The position numbers and the translations under genes were made by a program. A stretch of DNA of 11,489 nucleotides from CAYMDS01 sp964653195 (lineage in GTDB: Bacteria; Patescibacteriota; Microgenomatia; Levybacterales; UBA12049), in assembly GCA_964653195.1 (NCBI GenBank), contig CAZZCX010000027.1, positions 1 to 11,489 of the forward strand. The letters run 5' to 3'. Positions 7,495 to 11,489 of the stretch are shown here, one piece after another (within the stretch, counting starts at the first letter, position 1; every line of letters begins with the position of its first letter). The notes beneath the pieces were generated by a model that saw only the letters and a program-made list of their open reading frames with translations, was not told the origin of the DNA and made no database searches.

Positions 7495-8052
7495 ATGAAG
7501 AGACCAATTATTTCAATTATTTCCGCAATATCTGAAAATAGAGCCATTGGAAAAGATAATAAATTACTTTGGGATATTCCTGAAGATTTGAAACGTTTCC
7601 GGGAAATAACCAAAGGCCATCCTGTGATAATGGGTAGAAAGACCTATGAATCGATAGGAAGATTATTGCCTGACAGACTTAATATAATTATAACCCGTGA
7701 TAAATTTTATAAAGTCAAAGGCGCTATTATCGTCAATTCTCTAGAGGATGCGATTAATAATGCAACTTTAGTCATTGCGAGTGAAGCGAAGCAATCTCAG
7801 AAGAAAAAGTTATCCATTCCTTCTAAAGAAGAAGGAACCGCTTTGACAAAACCTGAAATATTTATAATCGGTGGCGGGCAGATATATCATCAGGCGATAG
7901 ATTTAGCAGATAAATTATATCTCACCGTTGTTCACGCCCATATCGATGGTGATTCTTATTTTCCTGATTATTCACAATTTAGTAAAAAAGTCTTTGAAAA
8001 CGAAGGATTTTCCGGGGATTACAGTTATACATTTTTGGAACTTTTAAGATAA
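7495..8052 (+). CDS. folA: Dihydrofolate reductase with in-frame repeat-derived insertion
   Basis: It reduces the dihydrofolate produced by ThyA back to tetrahydrofolate using NADPH. The 185-residue protein has the full family set: AIGKDNKLLWDIPEDLKRF with the proton-relay Asp27, GRKTYESIGRLLPDR (47-61) for NADPH and folate contacts, IIGGGQIY (124-131), and DGDSYFPDY near the end. Typical bacterial enzymes have about 160 residues. The excess lies in one block, residues 91-118, between the helix NSLEDAINNA and the strand PEIFIIGGG. That block contains VIASEAKQS, the translation of a widespread short dispersed repeat. It sits in a surface loop between secondary-structure elements, so activity is probably retained. 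The start follows the thyA stop by 2 bases (TAATTATG), indicating translational coupling. Confidence 0.95.
   Translation: MKRPIISIISAISENRAIGKDNKLLWDIPEDLKRFREITKGHPVIMGRKTYESIGRLLPDRLNIIITRDKFYKVKGAIIVNSLEDAINNATLVIASEAKQSQKKKLSIPSKEEGTALTKPEIFIIGGGQIYHQAIDLADKLYLTVVHAHIDGDSYFPDYSQFSKKVFENEGFSGDYSYTFLELLR
7765..7848 (+). repeat. Dispersed-repeat-like insertion within folA
   Basis: The block encodes the extra DHFR residues 91-118. Its first part (7771-7800) resembles the widespread repeat usually read as CATTGCGAGCGAAGCGAAGC, with ATTGC/GCAAT arms (7774-7778, 7791-7795) and a tandem GAAGC. Its second part holds a perfect 8-base inverted repeat, TTCCTTCT (7817-7824) and AGAAGGAA (7830-7837), with a 5-base loop. 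The exact insertion boundaries are estimated from DHFR family length. Confidence 0.7.
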
Positions 8053-8105
8053 GCATATTTAATATTCCCGATATAAGATTTATGAATAAACTACGTGTAA
8101 CATTC

Positions 8106-8147
8106 TTGAATCTTGAATCTTAAATCGTAAAGTGTAAATCTTACATC
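8106..8147 (+). repeat. Six degenerate heptamers directly upstream of the first kinase gene
   Basis: Six contiguous 7-base units end exactly at the ATG: TTGAATC, TTGAATC, TTAAATC, GTAAAGT, GTAAATC, TTACATC. They fill nearly half of the 95-base folA-to-kinase spacer. The rest of that spacer (8053-8105) is AT-rich and shows no gene or clear signal. Confidence 0.7.
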
Positions 8148-8837
8148 ATGAAATACACCATTAATCAGGAGATAGAATTTCGTAAAAATCCTTATAAAGG
8201 TACGTATATTGCACTTGAGGGAATTGACGGCTGCGGGAAAACAACCCAAGCAGAAGCTTTAAAAGATTTTTTCGAAAATAAAGGCAGAAAAGTAACGATT
8301 ACCTGTGAGCCGCGAGTTGATTTGACTGGAGGGGAAATCATAATGCAGTATTTTAAATCTGAAATTAAAATTTCAGGAACTGCGTTTCAATATTTCGCCA
8401 CAGCCAATAGAGTTGTAAATCAAGAGGAAATTGTAATTCCTGCTTTAGAAAGAGGAGATGTGGTTATAACAGACAGGTGCTTTTGGTCAGCTGTGCCTTA
8501 TGGACTCATGGATAAAGGGGTTAAATTCGATAGAACGGAGGCGGATTTAATGCTTGTCACGCAGGGATTACTTTCCCTTTATCACCAATTTTACGTTCCC
8601 GATTATGTTTTTTATATTGATATTAATCCAAATACCGGTTTAGAACGGTCATTAAAGAAAAAGAATCGCCGGGAATTGGATTTCTATGAAAAGAAAGAAA
8701 AATTAGAAAAAGTAGTAAAAGGGTACAGGTGGCTAGTCAAGGAGTTTGCCAATGAGTTTATAACGATAAATGGAGAAAGAAATATAAGTAAGATCAATGA
8801 TGACATAATTAAATATTTAAATTATGCAAAAAACTAA
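8148..8837 (+). CDS. tmk: Thymidylate kinase-like protein (first of two tandem copies)
   Basis: This 229-residue P-loop kinase probably phosphorylates dTMP to dTDP. The Walker A motif is GIDGCGKTT (25-33). CEPRVDLTGGE (53-63) corresponds to the 'EPGGT' substrate region, TDRCFWSAVPYG (108-119) to the DR(Y/F) motif, and ERSLKKKNRRELDFYEKK (166-183) to the lid and following helix. A 20-residue extension precedes the first strand. It is intact, and its last 14 bases overlap the start of a second kinase gene of the same family. Substrate assignment between the two copies is open: one could be a broader deoxynucleotide or deoxynucleoside kinase. ATG 8148 directly follows a heptamer array and has no Shine-Dalgarno. 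Confidence 0.85.
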   Translation: MKYTINQEIEFRKNPYKGTYIALEGIDGCGKTTQAEALKDFFENKGRKVTITCEPRVDLTGGEIIMQYFKSEIKISGTAFQYFATANRVVNQEEIVIPALERGDVVITDRCFWSAVPYGLMDKGVKFDRTEADLMLVTQGLLSLYHQFYVPDYVFYIDINPNTGLERSLKKKNRRELDFYEKKEKLEKVVKGYRWLVKEFANEFITINGERNISKINDDIIKYLNYAKN

Positions 8838-9240
8838 GGGTAAATTGATCGTGATTGAAGGCTCAGATGGGGCCGGTAAAGCCACACAGCTGAAATTATT
8901 GGAAAAATATTTGTCGATTAATAACCATAAGGTAAATACNNNNNNNNNNNNNNNNNNNNNNNNNNNNNNNNNNNNNNNNNNNNNNNNNNNNNNNNNNNNN
9001 NNNNNNNNNNNNNNNNNNNNNNNNNNNNNNNNNNNNNNNGCCAAAGGAAAAAAGCGTGATATTCATGAAAGAGATTTAGATTTCATGAAAAAGTCTGAAG
9101 CGTCATATTTAAGATTGGTAAAAAAATTCCCGCATTGGGTAAAAATAGTATGTGTAGATAAAAAGGGAAATTTAAAAACCAGAGAAGAAATACATGTAGA
9201 AATAAAAAATATTTTAAATAAAAAGGGATTAATAAAATAA
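8824..9240 (+). CDS. tmk: Thymidylate kinase-like protein (second copy), interrupted by assembly gap
   Basis: The N-terminus (38 residues) carries Walker A in IEGSDGAGKATQ (11-22), with an Ala where the first copy has Thr. After 100 N the frame resumes with KKRDIHERDLDFMKKSEASY (about 76-95 as drawn), the characteristic post-lid helix of thymidylate kinases, and about 45 further residues to the stop. Against a usual length near 205, about 100 residues are missing, including the EP and DR motifs, so the real gap is near 300 bases. The ATG overlaps the previous gene by 14 bases, suggesting coupled translation. The two visible ends fit this family better than any other nucleotide kinase, but activity cannot be judged without the middle. 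Confidence 0.82.
   Translation: MQKTKGKLIVIEGSDGAGKATQLKLLEKYLSINNHKVNXXXXXXXXXXXXXXXXXXXXXXXXXXXXXXXXXXAKGKKRDIHERDLDFMKKSEASYLRLVKKFPHWVKIVCVDKKGNLKTREEIHVEIKNILNKKGLIK
8940..9039. other. Assembly gap (100 N placeholder) within second kinase gene
   Basis: The run is exactly 100 N. The frame happens to be kept across it, but the family length implies about 300 bases missing. No shared flanking sequence is visible. Confidence 0.95.
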
Positions 9241-9256
9241 TAAAGTAAATAAATCT

Positions 9257-9847
9257 ATGATAAAAGCAATAATTTTTGATGCGGATGGAGTATTAATTCA
9301 TCGGCCAAAATATTTTTCAGAAATACTTCAGGATGAATACGGTGTGCCTCTTGAAAAAAGTCTTGAATTTTTTAACGGGGAGTTTGCGGAATGCTTGATA
9401 GGCAAAAAAGATTTGAAAAAAGTTCTACCAAAATATCTAAAAGAATGGGGCTGGAAAAAAACTCTTGAAGAACTACTTACTTATTGGTTCGAGAGAGAAT
9501 CAAAAAGAGATGAAAAGATAATTGAATATGTAAAAGATTTGAAAAAGAAGGGATTTAAAATATATATCGGGACCAATAATGAGAAATACAGGACAGAATA
9601 CTTAAGTAACGTTTTAGGTTTAGGGAAAATAGCGCATAAGGTTTATGGTTCAGGAGTGGTGGGATATGCAAAGCCTGATCATAGATTTTTCAAGCACATC
9701 CTTGATGAACAAAAATTACAAAAAGAGGAAGTATTATTTTGGGATGATGACAAAGAGAATGTGAAAGCAGCAAGAGATTTCGGAATAAATGCTGAAGTAT
9801 ACACAAATTTCATAGATTTTGAAAAAGCGCTAAAAAAATATCTATAA
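9257..9847 (+). CDS. HAD-superfamily hydrolase, substrate unknown
   Basis: This 196-residue protein has all four HAD motifs: I, FDADGV with nucleophile Asp8 and acid/base Asp10; II, IGTNNEK with Thr106; III, Lys139 in YAKPD; and IV, FWDDDKENV with Asp163-165 for magnesium. The residues between motifs I and II form a small helical cap (about 15-80), as in subfamily I phosphatases. Members remove phosphate from small molecules such as sugar phosphates or nucleotides. Its position 16 bases after the kinase gene and before purB makes nucleotide-pool housekeeping plausible, but nothing in the sequence fixes the substrate. The start has no Shine-Dalgarno. Confidence 0.88.
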   Translation: MIKAIIFDADGVLIHRPKYFSEILQDEYGVPLEKSLEFFNGEFAECLIGKKDLKKVLPKYLKEWGWKKTLEELLTYWFERESKRDEKIIEYVKDLKKKGFKIYIGTNNEKYRTEYLSNVLGLGKIAHKVYGSGVVGYAKPDHRFFKHILDEQKLQKEEVLFWDDDKENVKAARDFGINAEVYTNFIDFEKALKKYL

Positions 9848-9859
9848 CAAAATGTATTA

Positions 9860-9888
9860 TTGCAAAATGCCTATTGATTTAGTCTAAT
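9860..9888 (+). promoter_or_regulatory. Weak candidate promoter before purB
   Basis: TTGCAA (9860-9865), a 17-base spacer and TCTAAT (9883-9888) lie in the 73-base spacer between the HAD gene and purB. This would give a leader of about 26 bases. The match is modest in AT-rich sequence, and read-through from upstream is equally possible. Confidence 0.25.
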
Positions 9889-9920
9889 CTTTTTGTTACA
9901 AGTGTAATGTTGAGAATTTA

Positions 9921-11306
9921 ATGAGTAATCAACCTAAACCTGTTCTTACATTCGGTATAGAAGAAACACTCACTGCGTTAGACGGTAGGAACCGTCACAA
10001 ATTAGCACCTCTTTTCCCTTATCTATCAGAACTCACTATTGATAAATACAGAATTCTTGTGGAGTCACGTTATTTGCAGTATCTTTCCGATTTTAAAGTG
10101 ATCAGAAAATTTACTAAAGCCGAAGATACACTGCTTGAAAAACTTTTTACGGATTTTGATAAATCAGGATACAAAAAAATTAGAGAGATCGAAAGATCTA
10201 CAAATCACGAGATGAAAGCAGTTGAAAAATATATCCAGACTCAGTTGCAAGAGACTACCTTAAATGATGTTGTAGAAATGGTTCACTTCGGTTTAACTAC
10301 AGACGATATCAATAATATAGTTTATGCACTTATGCTCTCTGAGAGTGTAGAAAGAATACTTATTCCAGAAATTGAGAAATCAATTCTTATGCTAAAAGAT
10401 AACGCTAAGAAATATAAAAATATACCTATGTTAGGTCGTACTCACGGGCAACCAGCAGCACCAACGACTCTTGGGAAAGAATTTTTCATTTACTATAAAC
10501 GGTTAAATGTAGAATTAAAGATATTGAAAGACCTTAGATTATCAGCCAAACTTACCGGAAATACTGGAAACTTGAATGCGCATAGGTTCGTATACCCTGA
10601 AATTGATTGGCTCAAATTCAGTAAGGAATTTATTACTTCTTTTGGTTTTACCCCTGATTTTGCGACTATTCAGATCCAGCCATATGACAGCTATATTCGC
10701 TTATTTGATACTCTGCGTATGATCAATAATATTTTTATTGGATTATGTGTCGATCTATGGATATATATAAGCTATAGTTATTTCAAACAAAAAGTTGTTT
10801 CTAGTGAAACTGGTTCTACTGCACTTCCTCACAAAGTCAATCCGATTTATTTGGAGGGTGCAGAAGGTGGGTTTGGTATAGCAAATTCTCTTTTTGAATT
10901 CTATTCTCGAAAGCTTGCAAAGACTCGGATGCAGCGTGATTTATCAGATAGTACTGTTCGAAGATCGGTAAATATTGCCTTTGCATACAGTTTACTTTCT
11001 TATCAAAGTATTTTTGAAGCTTTGATGCGAATTGAACCAAATAAAGATATAATTTCAAAAGATTTAGATAATCATTGGGAGGTTCTATCTGAAGCAATAC
11101 AAAATTTCTTAAGGACAAAAAATTATGAAGATGCATATGATAAAACTAAAAAATTTTTTCGTGGGAAAACAATAACTAAAAGTGATATCGAAAAATTTAT
11201 AAATGAACTTACAATTGTACCAAAAGATAAAGAAAAATTACTTAATTTAACACCAGATTTTTATACTGGTTTCGCTGAGGATATAGTAACACAATATGTC
11301 AAATAA
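9921..11306 (+). CDS. purB: Adenylosuccinate lyase
   Basis: It cleaves adenylosuccinate to AMP and fumarate (and SAICAR in de novo purine synthesis, if that pathway exists here). The 461 residues match the E. coli-type lyase (456 residues) along the whole length: IERSTNHEMKAVE (90-102, His96), HFGLTTDDINN (122-132), GRTHGQPAAPTTLGKE (172-187, catalytic His175), the fumarase-superfamily signature SSETGSTALPHKVNPI (294-309, catalytic Ser near 299, with Lys305 and Asn307), and RDLSDSTVRR. No key residue seems to be missing. Its stop overlaps the purA start by 11 bases, so the two enzymes converting IMP to AMP are coupled. No other purine gene is visible, so an AMP branch from salvaged IMP is as likely as full synthesis. 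Confidence 0.97.
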   Translation: MSNQPKPVLTFGIEETLTALDGRNRHKLAPLFPYLSELTIDKYRILVESRYLQYLSDFKVIRKFTKAEDTLLEKLFTDFDKSGYKKIREIERSTNHEMKAVEKYIQTQLQETTLNDVVEMVHFGLTTDDINNIVYALMLSESVERILIPEIEKSILMLKDNAKKYKNIPMLGRTHGQPAAPTTLGKEFFIYYKRLNVELKILKDLRLSAKLTGNTGNLNAHRFVYPEIDWLKFSKEFITSFGFTPDFATIQIQPYDSYIRLFDTLRMINNIFIGLCVDLWIYISYSYFKQKVVSSETGSTALPHKVNPIYLEGAEGGFGIANSLFEFYSRKLAKTRMQRDLSDSTVRRSVNIAFAYSLLSYQSIFEALMRIEPNKDIISKDLDNHWEVLSEAIQNFLRTKNYEDAYDKTKKFFRGKTITKSDIEKFINELTIVPKDKEKLLNLTPDFYTGFAEDIVTQYVK

Positions 11307-11489
11307 AAATAAATTATCAGCAATTATTGGAGCTCAGTGGGGGGATGAAGGAAAGGGAAAATTAGTAGATGTTTTGGCTCGGGATTTTGACGTCGTAGTC
11401 AGATTTAACGGTGGAAATAATGCAGGACATACGATAATTTATGGAGGTGAAGAAGTACGTCTTCATGTAATTCCTTCAGGTGTATTTCA
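11296..11489 (+). CDS. purA: Adenylosuccinate synthetase, N-terminal part only
   Basis: The frame runs from ATG 11296 to the right edge (64 complete codons). It catalyses GTP-dependent joining of IMP and aspartate to adenylosuccinate, the substrate of the lyase just upstream. The diagnostic N-terminal motifs are intact: IIGAQWGDEGKGKLVDVLA, containing the catalytic Asp and the GTP-binding GDEGKGK loop, and VVVRFNGGNNAGHTI with the catalytic His. The gene overlaps purB by 11 bases. A GAGG at 11277-11280 is 15 bases from the ATG, too far to be a convincing ribosome-binding site. The family is normally 420-430 residues long, so most of the gene lies outside the window. Confidence 0.96.
   Translation, partial: MSNKNKLSAIIGAQWGDEGKGKLVDVLARDFDVVVRFNGGNNAGHTIIYGGEEVRLHVIPSGVF

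Noticed and set aside
8106..8147. CRISPR-like repeats
   Set aside because: The units are 7 bases long, contiguous and degenerate, without spacers.
6953..9240. thyA and the second kinase gene as pseudogenes
   Set aside because: Both ends of each protein are well conserved and in frame. The missing cores coincide with fixed-length N runs, so the data are incomplete rather than the genes broken.
10837..11136. Minus-strand open frame of 99 codons
   Set aside because: It lies wholly within purB, whose conservation is continuous through this interval; the frame shows no recognisable domain or start signal.

Overview
The window is AT-rich and coding-dense and uses the standard bacterial code (no in-frame TGA readthrough is needed). 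No gene start has a convincing Shine-Dalgarno sequence. Together with cohesin/dockerin surface proteins and a compact nucleotide-conversion cluster, this suggests a Candidate Phyla Radiation (Patescibacteria) genome, perhaps Microgenomates-like. That placement is inference, because there is no rRNA or ribosomal protein here. The sequence is a scaffold: three runs of exactly 100 N (5990-6089, 7258-7357, 8940-9039) are nominal gaps. The first is flanked by the same 55 bases on both sides, so it is probably a join of overlapping contigs rather than missing DNA.

Left half (1-6172, minus strand): three surface-protein genes, in transcription order. First is a 967-residue exported protein (CBM96/DNRLRE-like domain, VWA domain with intact MIDAS, two SdrD-B/Cna-B-like domains, and a C-terminal region resembling a beta-helix). 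Second is a 217-residue membrane-anchored protein with a single cohesin domain. Third, six bases further on, is a second CBM96-VWA-SdrB protein that carries Cys/Asp-rich putative calcium repeats and ends in a dockerin-like calcium loop; it runs off the left edge. No glycoside hydrolase is present, so this looks like a non-cellulosomal cohesin-dockerin adhesion or surface-display module.

Right half (6284-11489, plus strand, divergent): dcd, thyA, folA and two overlapping thymidylate-kinase-like genes, which together cover dCTP to dUMP/dUTP to dTMP to dTDP plus dihydrofolate recycling. A HAD-family hydrolase follows, then purB and the start of purA (IMP to AMP). thyA and the second kinase gene are interrupted by assembly gaps that hide most of their catalytic cores.

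The most unusual small-scale signals are: a dispersed-repeat-like sequence inserted in frame within folA; heptanucleotide tandem arrays inside thyA (at the gap edge) and directly upstream of the first kinase gene; and three promoter-like sequences whose -10 box ends exactly 8 bases before the ATG, which implies leaderless mRNAs.
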